A DNA stretch of 20,654 bases from a virus, in the IMG/VR virus record IMGVR_UViG_3300042945_001358, positions 1 to 20,654 of that record. One strand, given 5' to 3'. Position numbers and translations under genes: made by a program. Within the stretch, counting starts at the first letter, position 1; every line of letters starts with the position of its first letter. The notes under the pieces were generated by a model. The model ran no database searches, was not told the origin of the DNA, and worked only from the letters and a program-made list of their open reading frames with translations. Below, piece by piece: positions 8,788 to 16,565 of the stretch.

Positions 8788-10515
8788 ATGCCAGTGCCAA
8801 TTTCCAATGTGACCCGGCGTGCGGTCTATGCGCCCAGCGGTGCTGGTGGCGCTGGCCCCTATGCGTTCACCTTCGAGATCCTTGCCGCGACAGATATCGC
8901 GGTCTACAAGGACGATGTGCTGCTAACGCTGACCACCCACTACACGGTGACGATCAACGCCAATGGCACCGGCTCGGTGACCATCACGGCAGCCGGCCTG
9001 GCCCTGTCTCCCACCAGCCCGACCCAGTACGCCATCGTTGGCAACCGCACCATTGCCAGGACTACTGACTTCACCACTGGCGGCGATTTCTTCGCAAACG
9101 TGTTGAACGATGAGCTTGACCAGCAGACCATCTTTAACCAACAAAATTCTGAAGGTCTGCAGCGTGCTTTGGTGGCCCCGCAGACTGATCCGACCACTAT
9201 CAACATGATTTTGCCGAGGGCAACGCTGAGGGCCAATAAGACCCTCGGCTTTGACGCAAGTGGCAATCCATCCCTTGGTGAAACGCTGGGAACCAACCGA
9301 GGCAATTGGGCATCTGGCACAACTTACTATGTGCGAGACATTGTCAAAGACACGACCAACAATAACATTTGGCAGTGTGTAACCCTGCACACCTCGAGCG
9401 GTTCGCAGCCGATCAATACAAACACAGACAGCGCCAAATGGACGCTGCTTGTGGATGCAGCTTCGGCCACCACATCTGCATCTAATGCTGCAGCATCCGA
9501 GTCTGCTGCAGCTGCATCTGCTGCACTTGCAAATGATTGGGCGACTAAGACCAGTGGGGCTGTCGCTGGTGGCGAGTTTTCTGCCAAGTACCACGCCCAA
9601 GCGGCAGCGACATCTGCGAGTAATGCCAGCACCTCGGCCAGCAATGCATCAAGCAGCGCAACAGCTGCAAGCAATGCACAGACCGCTGCAGAAGCTGCAC
9701 GCGATCAGACGCTGGCTGTGTACGACTCATTCGACGACCGCTACCTGGGCAGCAAGACAAGCGACCCGAGTGTTGACAACGACGGCAACGCGCTGGTGGC
9801 TGGTTCGCTGTATTTCAACAGCGTGTCTGGCATCATGAAGCTGTACACCGGCAGCGCTTGGGTTGCGGCCTATGTGCAGGGCGTGGCGTCCAGCATCAAC
9901 TTCACACCAGCTGGCGGTGTCGCGGCCACCAACGTGCAGACGGCCATTGAGGAAGTTGACAGCGAGAAGCTGGCCAAGGCGAGCAACCTGTCTGACTTGG
10001 CCGACGCAGCCACAGCTCGGACAAACTTGGGTCTGACCATCGGCACCAACGTTCAGGCTTATGACGCTGACTTGACTACCTTGGGTGCTGGTGGAGCGTC
10101 TGCTCGGTCATTCCTTGGTCTGGCCATCGGCACAGATGTGCAAGCGTATGACGCTGACACAGCCAAGACCGATGTGGCCCAGTCATTCACTGCAGCCCAG
10201 CGCGGCTCGGTGTCTGCGCTCACTGACGGCGCGACAATCACGCCCGACTTTGCGGTGGCCAACAACTTCAGCGTGACGCTGGGCGGCAACCGCACGCTGG
10301 CCAACCCGACCAACCTGGTGGCTGGGCAGTCAGGCGTCATCAAGATCACGCAAGATGGCACCGGCTCTCGCACGCTGGCCTTCGGCAGCTATTGGGACTT
10401 CGCGGCTGGCACTGCGCCAACACTGACAACCGCCGCCAACGCTGTGGACATTCTGGCTTACTATGTTGACAGCACAACCAACATTACAGCCCGTTTGATC
10501 GGGGATCGCAAATGA
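8788..10515 (+). CDS. Tail fibre protein with T7 gp17-type N-terminus
   Basis: This 575-aa protein is modular. Residues 1-150 carry the T7 tail-fibre N-terminal pattern that attaches to the tail: YAFTFEILAATDIAVYKDDV, TDFTTGGDFFANVLNDELDQ and a following GLQRAL-VAP element. About 223-310 is an Ala/Ser/Asn-rich repeat (ATSASNASTSASNASSSATA) likely to form the trimeric coiled-coil shaft. Next come a short beta element (GSLYFNSVSGIMKLYTGSAW), two copies of a 'LGLxIGTxVQAYDAD' repeat (from about 414), and a C-terminal beta domain of the 'LGGNRTLANPTNLVAGQSG' type seen at many fibre ends. The ATG at 8788 has AGAGAGGA 7 bp upstream. The short C-terminal domain and the adhesin gene immediately downstream suggest that host binding is shared between the two. 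Confidence 0.85.
   Translation: MPVPISNVTRRAVYAPSGAGGAGPYAFTFEILAATDIAVYKDDVLLTLTTHYTVTINANGTGSVTITAAGLALSPTSPTQYAIVGNRTIARTTDFTTGGDFFANVLNDELDQQTIFNQQNSEGLQRALVAPQTDPTTINMILPRATLRANKTLGFDASGNPSLGETLGTNRGNWASGTTYYVRDIVKDTTNNNIWQCVTLHTSSGSQPINTNTDSAKWTLLVDAASATTSASNAAASESAAAASAALANDWATKTSGAVAGGEFSAKYHAQAAATSASNASTSASNASSSATAASNAQTAAEAARDQTLAVYDSFDDRYLGSKTSDPSVDNDGNALVAGSLYFNSVSGIMKLYTGSAWVAAYVQGVASSINFTPAGGVAATNVQTAIEEVDSEKLAKASNLSDLADAATARTNLGLTIGTNVQAYDADLTTLGAGGASARSFLGLAIGTDVQAYDADTAKTDVAQSFTAAQRGSVSALTDGATITPDFAVANNFSVTLGGNRTLANPTNLVAGQSGVIKITQDGTGSRTLAFGSYWDFAAGTAPTLTTAANAVDILAYYVDSTTNITARLIGDRK
10024..10156 (+). repeat. Imperfect direct repeat inside the tail fibre gene
   Basis: Two in-frame copies of a ~48-bp unit (about 10024-10071 and 10111-10156) encode LGLTIGTNVQAYDAD and LGLAIGTDVQAYDAD. 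The copies are clearly related in DNA, ending in the same 'tatgacgctgac'. Such units are common in phage fibre shafts and can expand or contract by recombination. Confidence 0.7.
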
Positions 10516-12833
10516 GCGTAGTTAACGCCATCCCACTGCTCTTGGGTGACGAGGGCTACAACATCAGCCGTTCTGTGCGGCTGCGTTCAAGTGCGTCTGC
10601 TTACTTCAGCCGTACACCGGGGAGTGCTGGCAATCGTCAGATCATGACATTTTCGTGGTGGATAAAACTTGGAAATTTTGCTGGCTCCATATTTGGCGCA
10701 CAGACAACAAACAACCCTCGTTTTCAAATCTATTACAACGGTTTGTCTGACGGTCGTTTCGAGTTGTTTCAATCAGACGGTGGTGGCAGCACTGTTTCTT
10801 ATGTTCTTAACACCGCAAGATCACGCGACACTAGTGCGTGGTATCACTTTGTTGTCTCAATAGATACTACACAAGGTACAGCATCTAATAGAGTTAAGTG
10901 GTATCAGAACGGTGTTCAGCTAACATCTTTTGACACTGCGTCCTACCCTGCTCAAAACACAAACTTCGACTGGAATAGTTCTGGCACAGTTCACAATATT
11001 GGCAGACAGCCAAACGCAAGCGGGTATGTTGACGGCTACCTCACCGAGATCAACTTCATTGACGGTCAAGCCCTGACACCATCCAGCTTCGGTGAAATCG
11101 ATGCCATCACTGGCGTATGGAAGCCTAAGAAGTACGCTGGCACATACGGCACAAACGGCTTCTATCTGAACTTCTCAGACAACAGCAGCAACACCGCAGC
11201 CACCATCGGCAAGGACTACAGCGGCAACGGCAACAACTGGACACCGAACAACATAAGCGTGACCAGCGGGGCCACCTACGACTCGATGCTGGATGTGCCG
11301 ACGCTGTGGGCTGATGGCGGGAATGGGCGGGGGAATTACGCAACTTTGAATCCGCTCAACATCAACAGGCCGACCATAATCGACGGCAACCTGCGGGTGA
11401 CAGGCGGCGACCTCATTGGGCTATCGACCATTGGCATGACATCGGGCGCGTGGTACGCCGAGATGACTGTGACCACCGTTGGAACGGAAACGTCTTGCGG
11501 CATTGCACAAGCCCCCACTGGCGGCACAGGCTCGTCCTACGTTGGTTCTACTGCAACCTCTTGGGGCTACTACGCTGGCAACGGCAACAAGTACACAAAC
11601 GCAAGCTCGGCCACTTACGGCGCGACCTACACCAGTGGCGATGTCATTGGTATTGCATTTGACGCTGACGCTGGAACGCTTACCTTCTACAAAAACGGAA
11701 CCACTCAAGGCGCGGCCTACACTGGCCTGACAAGCGGGCCTTATTACTTTGCTGTCAGTGGTAGAACATCGGGAACGGCAAACAACGTATCAATAAACTT
11801 CGGCCAGCGCCCCTTCGCCTACACGCCGCCTAGCGGCTTCAAGGCGCTGAACACGCTGAACCTGCCCGAGCCGACGATTAAGAAGGGCAATCTGTATTTT
11901 GACGCCAAGACGTATACGGGCAACGGAAGCACACAAAGCATCACAGGGATGGCTTTTGCGCCCGACTTGGTTTGGATTAAAAGTCGTTCAAGGGCAGACC
12001 CTCACGATGTTTATGACACGGTTCGTGGCGCACCTAAAGCACTTTATCCAAACCTAACTGACGCAGAATATACCGTTGCAAATGGATTCCAAAGTTTTGA
12101 CAGCGCAGGATTTTCTCTCAATGGCTCTGGCGGAGGCGGCAACGTAAACTTTAATGGCGCAACTTACGTTGGCTGGCAATGGAAAGAAGGCGCGACGCAG
12201 GGCTTCGATATTGTGACGTATACGGGGACGGGTGTGAACCGCACAGTGGCGCACTCGCTTGGTGTTGCGCCGAGCATGATGATTGTGAAGCGTAGGGACT
12301 CTGCAACAAACGGCGATTGGTTCACCTACCATGCAAGCCTTGGTAATGCAAACGCTGTTTATTTAAACCTCACCAACGCCTCTGCGGGTTCTGGTGGAGC
12401 TTGGAACAACACATCGCCAACAAGCTCTGTCTTCACTGTTGGAACGTCAACAGGCGTTAATGCAAACGGCAGCACCTACGTCGCCTACCTCTTCGCTGAA
12501 GTCGCAGGCTTCTCGCGCTTCGGCAGCTACACCGGCAACGGCAGCGCGGATGGGCCGTTTGTGTTTTGCGGGTTTGCTCCAGCGTTCATCATGCTCAAGC
12601 GCACGGACAGCACCGGAAACTGGACGATGTATGACCGCGCTAGAAGCACAAGGAACCCAGACACAAAAGTGCTTTACCCCAACTTGTCGAATGCAGAAGA
12701 CGCATCAACAGACCACTTTGATTGGCTGTCTAACGGCTTCAAGATGAAGTCAACCAACCAGAACACTAACGGCGGAACCTTCATATTTATGGCTATGGCC
12801 GAACACCCATTCAAACTTTCCCTTGCGAGGTAA
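10512..12833 (+). CDS. Receptor-binding adhesin: LamG-like, SPRY-like, three repeats
   Basis: A 773-aa protein with the look of a tail-tip host-recognition protein. Residues about 5-190 are a LamG/concanavalin-type beta-sandwich (MTFSWWIKLGNFAGSIFGAQ, WYHFVVSIDTTQGT, YLTEINFIDGQALTPSSFGE). About 276-445 resembles an SPRY/B30.2 fold (SGAWYAEMTVTTVGTETSCG, YTSGDVIGIAFDADAGTLTF, YFAVSGRTSGTANNVSINFG). About 463-770 holds three tandem ~100-residue units, each starting 'xYTGxG', then 'xxAPxxvxiKrrd' and 'ngxxYvaxxxAE/KEG'. This layout is common in phage tail proteins, especially aquatic ones, and carbohydrate binding is inferred from the folds. The gene overlaps the fibre stop by 4 bp (ATGA). Bases about 10650-11030 are visibly richer in A/T than the flanks, suggesting a recently exchanged segment. 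Confidence 0.75.
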   Translation: MSVVNAIPLLLGDEGYNISRSVRLRSSASAYFSRTPGSAGNRQIMTFSWWIKLGNFAGSIFGAQTTNNPRFQIYYNGLSDGRFELFQSDGGGSTVSYVLNTARSRDTSAWYHFVVSIDTTQGTASNRVKWYQNGVQLTSFDTASYPAQNTNFDWNSSGTVHNIGRQPNASGYVDGYLTEINFIDGQALTPSSFGEIDAITGVWKPKKYAGTYGTNGFYLNFSDNSSNTAATIGKDYSGNGNNWTPNNISVTSGATYDSMLDVPTLWADGGNGRGNYATLNPLNINRPTIIDGNLRVTGGDLIGLSTIGMTSGAWYAEMTVTTVGTETSCGIAQAPTGGTGSSYVGSTATSWGYYAGNGNKYTNASSATYGATYTSGDVIGIAFDADAGTLTFYKNGTTQGAAYTGLTSGPYYFAVSGRTSGTANNVSINFGQRPFAYTPPSGFKALNTLNLPEPTIKKGNLYFDAKTYTGNGSTQSITGMAFAPDLVWIKSRSRADPHDVYDTVRGAPKALYPNLTDAEYTVANGFQSFDSAGFSLNGSGGGGNVNFNGATYVGWQWKEGATQGFDIVTYTGTGVNRTVAHSLGVAPSMMIVKRRDSATNGDWFTYHASLGNANAVYLNLTNASAGSGGAWNNTSPTSSVFTVGTSTGVNANGSTYVAYLFAEVAGFSRFGSYTGNGSADGPFVFCGFAPAFIMLKRTDSTGNWTMYDRARSTRNPDTKVLYPNLSNAEDASTDHFDWLSNGFKMKSTNQNTNGGTFIFMAMAEHPFKLSLAR

Positions 12834-12835
12834 TC

Positions 12836-13267
12836 ATGTTTTTGCTCAACGGTAACCCTCTGCCACTCGACACACCTTTTGACGCTAATGGTGTGCAATA
12901 CCCCGCCAACTGGTTGCGCCTGACCAGCTCGGAGGAGAAGGCGGCCATCGGCATCACCGAGGTCGCTGATCCTGCACCGCATGATGACCGCTTCTACTGG
13001 GCGCCTGGCGTGCCGAAGGATCTGGAGCAGCTCAAGAAGCAGATGACGGAGCAGGTCAAGGCGACGGCTGGCTCGCTGCTCGCGCCGACCGATTGGAAGA
13101 TCGTCCGCGCTGCCGAGGGTGTCAAACCTGCGGACGCTGACACCTTGGCAAAGAGGACGGCCATCCGCGCTGCCTCTGATGCGAACGAGGCTGCAATAGC
13201 GGCTTGCACAAGCGTGGATGCGCTGGCCTCTTTGCAGATTACCTGGCCTGTTGACGATGAGGTGTGA
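12836..13267 (+). CDS. Tail fibre assembly-like protein
   Basis: This 143-aa soluble protein begins MFLLNGNPLPLDTPFDANGV and continues with YPANWLRLTSSEEKAAIGIT, EVADPAPHDDRFYWAPGVP and a helical C-terminus (TAIRAASDANEAAIAACTS, then a WPVDDEV end). The 'nGVqYPanWLrltS.eEk.aiGI.EV.dp...d.rfYW' pattern is typical of small proteins encoded just after phage fibres. Those are usually annotated as fibre-assembly or DUF4376-like proteins; chaperone function for the two preceding fibre genes is inferred. GAGG at 12827-12830 serves the ATG, which begins 2 bp after the previous stop. No membrane segment. Its TGA overlaps the next gene's ATG. Confidence 0.72.
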   Translation: MFLLNGNPLPLDTPFDANGVQYPANWLRLTSSEEKAAIGITEVADPAPHDDRFYWAPGVPKDLEQLKKQMTEQVKATAGSLLAPTDWKIVRAAEGVKPADADTLAKRTAIRAASDANEAAIAACTSVDALASLQITWPVDDEV

Positions 13268-13503
13268 TGATGGAGCCGGTAGAGATTGACCCGATCAAGT
13301 ACGGTGCAATGTGGCAGCGCGTCAATGACTACGAGCGTCGATTCGAGGTCATCGACAAGAAGCTCGACAAGATGGAGCGCCAGATCGAGGAGCTGCTTGC
13401 CCTCGCCAACAAGGGCAAAGGCGGCTTCTGGATGGGTATGACGATTGCCAGCAGCGTGGGTGCTGCGGTGGCGTGGATCGCGGGGCACTTCAAGGGGGGA
13501 TGA
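13267..13503 (+). CDS. Small coiled-coil membrane protein, possible holin or XhlA-like
   Basis: A 78-aa protein. Residues about 13-48 form a charged coiled coil (NDYERRFEVIDKKLDKMERQ, then IEELLALANKG), followed by one hydrophobic helix at about 54-72 (FWMGMTIASSVGAAVAWIAG) and a short basic tail. This coiled-coil-plus-C-terminal-TM layout is that of haemolysin XhlA-type phage proteins, which help holin-endolysin lysis in Bacillus phage PBSX. Start choice: GTG 13264, ATG 13267 and ATG 13270 are in frame. ATG 13267 overlaps the previous stop (TGATG), while ATG 13270 has the better spacing (7 bp) from GAGG at 13259-13262. First of four consecutive membrane-protein genes before the lysozyme. Confidence 0.7.
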   Translation: MMEPVEIDPIKYGAMWQRVNDYERRFEVIDKKLDKMERQIEELLALANKGKGGFWMGMTIASSVGAAVAWIAGHFKGG

Positions 13504-13504
13504 A

Positions 13505-13984
13505 ATGATTGACCCGATCACCGCATTGGCTGCAGTCTCGAGTGCGGTCAACCTGGTCAAGAAGGCAGTGGCCACTGTCCAGGATGTGCAGTCTTTAGGC
13601 CCGGTGCTCGGCAAATACTTTGACGCCAAGGCCCAGGCCATTGAGGTGGTCGAGAAGTCAAAGAGCGGCGGCTTTCAGGGTTCAGCGCTTGGCAAGGCGC
13701 TCGAGCTGGAGATGGCTCTCGAGCAGGCCAGGGAGTTTGAAGAACAGGTCAAGATGCTGTTCTTCCAATCCAACAAAATGGATGTCTGGCTGCGGATCAC
13801 AGCCCGCGCCAAGCAGATGGAGGCCGATGCGGCAAGGGCTGAAAGCAAGCGCAAGGCAGAGGCCAAGCGGAAGAAGGCAGAGATGGATGACGCGATCCTG
13901 ATCATTGCTGCTGTGTCTGCTACCCTGCTGGTGCTGGGCATCACCTTCTACTTTGTTTTTCAGGCACTGCAAGTGCAACACTGA
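13505..13984 (+). CDS. Coiled-coil membrane protein in the lysis region
   Basis: A 159-aa protein with start ATG 13505 (MIDPITALAAVSSAVNLVKK), which lies 1 bp after the previous stop and follows a GGGGGGA ribosome site; a longer in-frame ORF upstream from 13445 is rejected. It has an Ala-rich amphipathic N-terminus (4-30), a long charged helical middle (68-128; EMALEQAREFEEQVKMLFFQ and KRKAEAKRKKAEMDDA) and one strong C-terminal membrane helix at about 129-153 (ILIIAAVSATLLVLGITFYF). Proteins beginning 'MIDPxTAlAaxsxa' occur just before holin and endolysin genes in several aquatic podoviruses, but I know no assigned function. With its single TM and long coil it could act as a spanin-like or holin-regulating protein; that is inference. 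Confidence 0.68.
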   Translation: MIDPITALAAVSSAVNLVKKAVATVQDVQSLGPVLGKYFDAKAQAIEVVEKSKSGGFQGSALGKALELEMALEQAREFEEQVKMLFFQSNKMDVWLRITARAKQMEADAARAESKRKAEAKRKKAEMDDAILIIAAVSATLLVLGITFYFVFQALQVQH

Positions 13985-13985
13985 C

Positions 13986-14504
13986 ATGACCAGATCAGAA
14001 CTTGAGATCTTGATCAAGGGCCGGGCAGCTGTGACGGTCACGGCGTTTGCTGCTTTGCTGGCCATCAATACCATGCTGGGCAACAGCAACAGCAGCAAGG
14101 TGATGACCAATACCATTCAGGCCAATAACGTCTGGGCGTGGTACCAGGCCAAGAACATCCGCTCTGTGCTCAACACTGCCATGGCCGACATGGTTGAGTC
14201 TGATGACATGACGAAGAAGGACGCGCAGCTGGTGCAGCATTTCCGTCACGAGGTGCAGCGGCTGAGAAACGATCCAGAGGACGGGATGCTGGCGCTGTCG
14301 GCCAGGGCCAAGGCGCTCGAGGCAGAGCGCGACAAGGCGAGGGAGCGCAGCCCGTACTACACCTGGGCTGGCTCGGCGCTGCAGCTTGGGATTGTGCTTT
14401 CAACCGCAGCCATCCTGGCTGTGACCATGCCGCTGTTCTGGGCCAGCGTGGCGGTGGGTAGTGTGGGCGCTGCCCTGATGGCCTTTGCATATCTAGGAGT
14501 CTGA
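13986..14504 (+). CDS. DUF4337-like membrane protein
   Basis: A 172-aa protein with start ATG 13986, 1 bp after the previous stop; an in-frame extension to 13905 has Cys-rich non-protein-like sequence and is rejected. It has one N-terminal hydrophobic segment (about 14-32, AAVTVTAFAALLAINTMLG), a central helical part with NNVWAWYQAKNIRSVLNTAM, a charged helix (LEAERDKARERSPYY) and two closely packed C-terminal hydrophobic helices (about 131-171). The 'aNDxWaWYQAKxIrq' element plus N- and C-terminal membrane helices is the pattern of DUF4337 proteins, which are found in bacteria and phages and have no established role. Position inside the lysis cassette suggests a membrane function late in infection. 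Confidence 0.72.
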   Translation: MTRSELEILIKGRAAVTVTAFAALLAINTMLGNSNSSKVMTNTIQANNVWAWYQAKNIRSVLNTAMADMVESDDMTKKDAQLVQHFRHEVQRLRNDPEDGMLALSARAKALEAERDKARERSPYYTWAGSALQLGIVLSTAAILAVTMPLFWASVAVGSVGAALMAFAYLGV

Positions 14505-14505
14505 C

Positions 14506-15009
14506 ATGCTATCTCTTATCTCTACCCTCGGCGGTCTGCTGATCAGCGGCTTGCCTAAGCTGCTGGAGTATTTCCAAAACAAGAGTGACCAGAAGCATGA
14601 GCTTGCCCTGGCTCGCATGCAGACGGAGCGCGAGCTGCAGATGGCGGCTCAGGGTTTTGCTGCACAGCAGCGGATTGAGGAGATCCGTACCGACCAGGTG
14701 ATGATGCAGACCGAGGCGCAGATGACTGAGGCCGCACTCAAGCACGATGAGAAGGTGCTCGAGAAGGCGCACAAGTGGGTGGCTTCCTATGTTGGCACCG
14801 TGCGTCCGACCGTGACCTACATCTTCGTGATCGAGCTGGTGCTGATCAACTTCTTCATGGCCTTCTATGTCTGGAACCACTCGGAGCTGATCAAGAGTGT
14901 GGATGACATCATCAAGTATTCTGATCTGATCTTCTCCAGCGATGAGATGGCCATGCTGGGCGGGATCATTGGCTTCTGGTTTGGATCGCGTCAGTGGGGC
15001 AAGAAGTGA
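14506..15009 (+). CDS. Putative holin, 3-TM family
   Basis: A 167-aa protein. It has a weakly hydrophobic N-terminal segment (about 4-20), a long Gln/Glu-rich coiled coil (25-88), a strong membrane helix at about 101-123 (RPTVTYIFVIELVLINFFMA) and a second C-terminal segment (MLGGIIGFWFGSRQWGKK, 150-167). The 'vRPtvtyifv...' helix followed by 'mlggIIGFWFGsRqwgK' resembles the 'holin of 3 TMs' family first noted with gene transfer agents. In that role it would permeabilise the inner membrane so that the lysozyme can reach the wall. ATG 14506 has AGGAG at 14495-14499. The stop overlaps the lysozyme GTG by 4 bp (GTGA), which couples the two and supports a holin-endolysin pair. Confidence 0.75.
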   Translation: MLSLISTLGGLLISGLPKLLEYFQNKSDQKHELALARMQTERELQMAAQGFAAQQRIEEIRTDQVMMQTEAQMTEAALKHDEKVLEKAHKWVASYVGTVRPTVTYIFVIELVLINFFMAFYVWNHSELIKSVDDIIKYSDLIFSSDEMAMLGGIIGFWFGSRQWGKK

Positions 15010-15506
15010 AACTGAGCAAGGCCGGCGCTGATCTGATGCACCGCTTTGAGGGGTGTAGGAACAAGCCCTACCTGTGCCCGGCGCACATCTGGACTATCGG
15101 CTATGGCCATGTCCTATACCAGGATCAGATCAGGCTACCCATGGTGGCCACTGAGGGCAAGATCGCCAGGAAAGATTACCCACTGAGGGCAGAGCATGCA
15201 AGAGTCTGGAGCAAGCAAGAGATCGAGGAACTATTCGCTTCTGATGTCGCGTCTTTTGAACGCGGTGTTCTTCGACTTGTTCCCGCTGTGGTTGGCCGTC
15301 AAGGCAGCTTTGACGCTCTGGTCAGCATTAGCTTTAACTTCGGTCTAGGCAACTTGCAGCGATCGACCATCCGCATGAAGGCCAACCGAGGCGATTGGGA
15401 GGGCGCAGCAGAGGCGTTCATGCAGTGGACGAAAGGCGGCGGCAAGGAACTGCCTGGGCTGGTGCGCCGCCGCAAGGCAGAGATCGAGTTATTTCTCTCC
15501 GATTAG
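15006..15506 (+). CDS. Endolysin, T4-type lysozyme (GH24)
   Basis: A 166-aa muramidase cleaving the MurNAc-GlcNAc bond of peptidoglycan. The catalytic region RFEGCRNKPYLCPAHIWTIG has the E-8-(D/C)-5-T spacing of GH24 phage lysozymes, here E15-C24-T30: cysteine takes the place of T4 Asp20, as in P1 Lyz and many phage enzymes. SFDALVSISFNFGLGNLQRS and a C-terminal LPGLVRRRKAEIELF are further family elements. There is no signal peptide or SAR anchor, so release should depend on the upstream holin. The GTG at 15006 overlaps the holin stop (GTGA) and gives a standard-length N-terminus; GTG 14994 would add four residues. The 3' end overlaps recT on the other strand by 18 bp. Confidence 0.93.
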   Translation: MKLSKAGADLMHRFEGCRNKPYLCPAHIWTIGYGHVLYQDQIRLPMVATEGKIARKDYPLRAEHARVWSKQEIEELFASDVASFERGVLRLVPAVVGRQGSFDALVSISFNFGLGNLQRSTIRMKANRGDWEGAAEAFMQWTKGGGKELPGLVRRRKAEIELFLSD

Positions 15507-16565
15507 TGCTCCAAGGGCGGCCAGCCGCTTGCTGTAGGCTGCCATGTGACGCACCCTCTTGACGGTGTCCACCCGCTTGAGCGTGGCATCGTTGGCCTCC
15601 TGCAGCTCACGCAGCAGGGTCATCCGCTCCCTGGGCGGGCGCTTGCCTGCCATGGCGGTTTTCTCGGCAACGGCTTCGTAGGCGTCGGCCCATTCATCCA
15701 GGCTGGCATGCGTACTGAATGGTTCTGTCTTGCCTGGCACCATCACCCCGTAGCCCACCACGCCCACCGCTGCTGGTTCTTCCTGCACCGTCGCCTCGGG
15801 GATGTCCACAACCTCGAACTGCTCGAGCATCTTGTCGGCAATGTTTATGGCCTCATCCAGCGCCTTCAGCCCCTTGTCAATTTTCTTGTTGGCCAGCTCC
15901 TCGGCCTCTGTGTCTTGGGCGAATGTTTCTGCAATGACCGCAGGGTCGCTGGTGGTGGTCGGCGCTGCAAGCGCGTCCAACGGGTTGGCCGGCGGTTGTC
16001 TCTTATTGACAGCTGAATTAGGAGACAACCCCTCTGCCGGGTAGTCCTGGGCCTCCTCGGCGGTGATCAGCCCCTTGAGCACATCAGGGAAGGCGTCGCG
16101 CAGCGCGAACCCCCTGGCCCGCATCTGCATCATGCGCTTGGGGTATGCCTGCCACGGCCCCTGCTTGCCCCACAGGCCGGCCCGCTTGGCGTCCTCGACG
16201 CTGAACTTGGCGGTTACTGGCTTGCGCCCCTTCCGCTTGGCCACGCAGACCGCAATAGGGTTCTGGGTGCCTTCGTTCTCAAAGTATTCCTCGACATCCT
16301 CGCAGACCGGGCTGGCCTGCACCAGGGCCATGGCCGCATCGCCGTACACGCTTGGCTTGCCGTTGATCACGGCGATGTTCTGCAGCGCCTGCATGGGGGC
16401 CAGGCCCATCTCATAGCCCCACTGCACACAGACCAGGATGTCCTGGGGCTTGCCTTGGTATGCCTTGGGCACCATGCTGCTGTTGGCCAGCATGTCAGAA
16501 AAGCGCATGGCTTCGTCAAGAGTGGCGGGCGCAAAGCCCTGTCGGTTAGTGGTTGTCAATTGCAT
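15489..16565 (-). CDS. recT: RecT-family single-strand annealing protein
   Basis: A 358-aa protein with the RecT core in residues about 1-185: ADM-type MRFSDMLANSSMVPKAYQGK, VQWGYEMGLAPMQALQNIAV, INGKPSVYGDAAMALVQASP, FSVEDAKRAGLWGKQGPWQA and PKRMMQMRARGFALRDAFPD. RecT binds single-stranded DNA and pairs it with its complement, working with an exonuclease, here the YqaJ-type gene 163 bp upstream in the same operon. The remaining ~170 residues are a C-terminal extension (canonical RecT is about 270 aa) with a linker (DPAVIAETFAQDTEAEELAN) and a second helical block (SLDEWADAYEAVAEK, then RPPRERMTLLRELQEANDAT). The start is ATG 16565 with AGGAGG at 16571-16576; an in-frame extension to 16601 is rejected. 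It overlaps the 61-aa gene by 20 bp. Confidence 0.93.
   Translation of the reverse strand: MQLTTTNRQGFAPATLDEAMRFSDMLANSSMVPKAYQGKPQDILVCVQWGYEMGLAPMQALQNIAVINGKPSVYGDAAMALVQASPVCEDVEEYFENEGTQNPIAVCVAKRKGRKPVTAKFSVEDAKRAGLWGKQGPWQAYPKRMMQMRARGFALRDAFPDVLKGLITAEEAQDYPAEGLSPNSAVNKRQPPANPLDALAAPTTTSDPAVIAETFAQDTEAEELANKKIDKGLKALDEAINIADKMLEQFEVVDIPEATVQEEPAAVGVVGYGVMVPGKTEPFSTHASLDEWADAYEAVAEKTAMAGKRPPRERMTLLRELQEANDATLKRVDTVKRVRHMAAYSKRLAALGALIGEK

Noticed and set aside
8923-9600. 225-aa minus-strand frame over the tail fibre
   Set aside because: Antisense to a well-supported fibre; Cys/Arg/Ser-rich composition from the Ala/Ser repeat coding DNA.
9449-9838. 129-aa plus-strand frame with His/Leu/Gln repeats
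   Set aside because: It is the shifted frame of the Ala/Ser coiled-coil repeat of the fibre; no ribosome site.
15513-15530. Hairpin GCGGC-CA-GCCGC near the convergent operon ends, considered as a terminator
   Set aside because: Two-base loop, five-base stem, no T run on either side, and it lies inside recT coding sequence.
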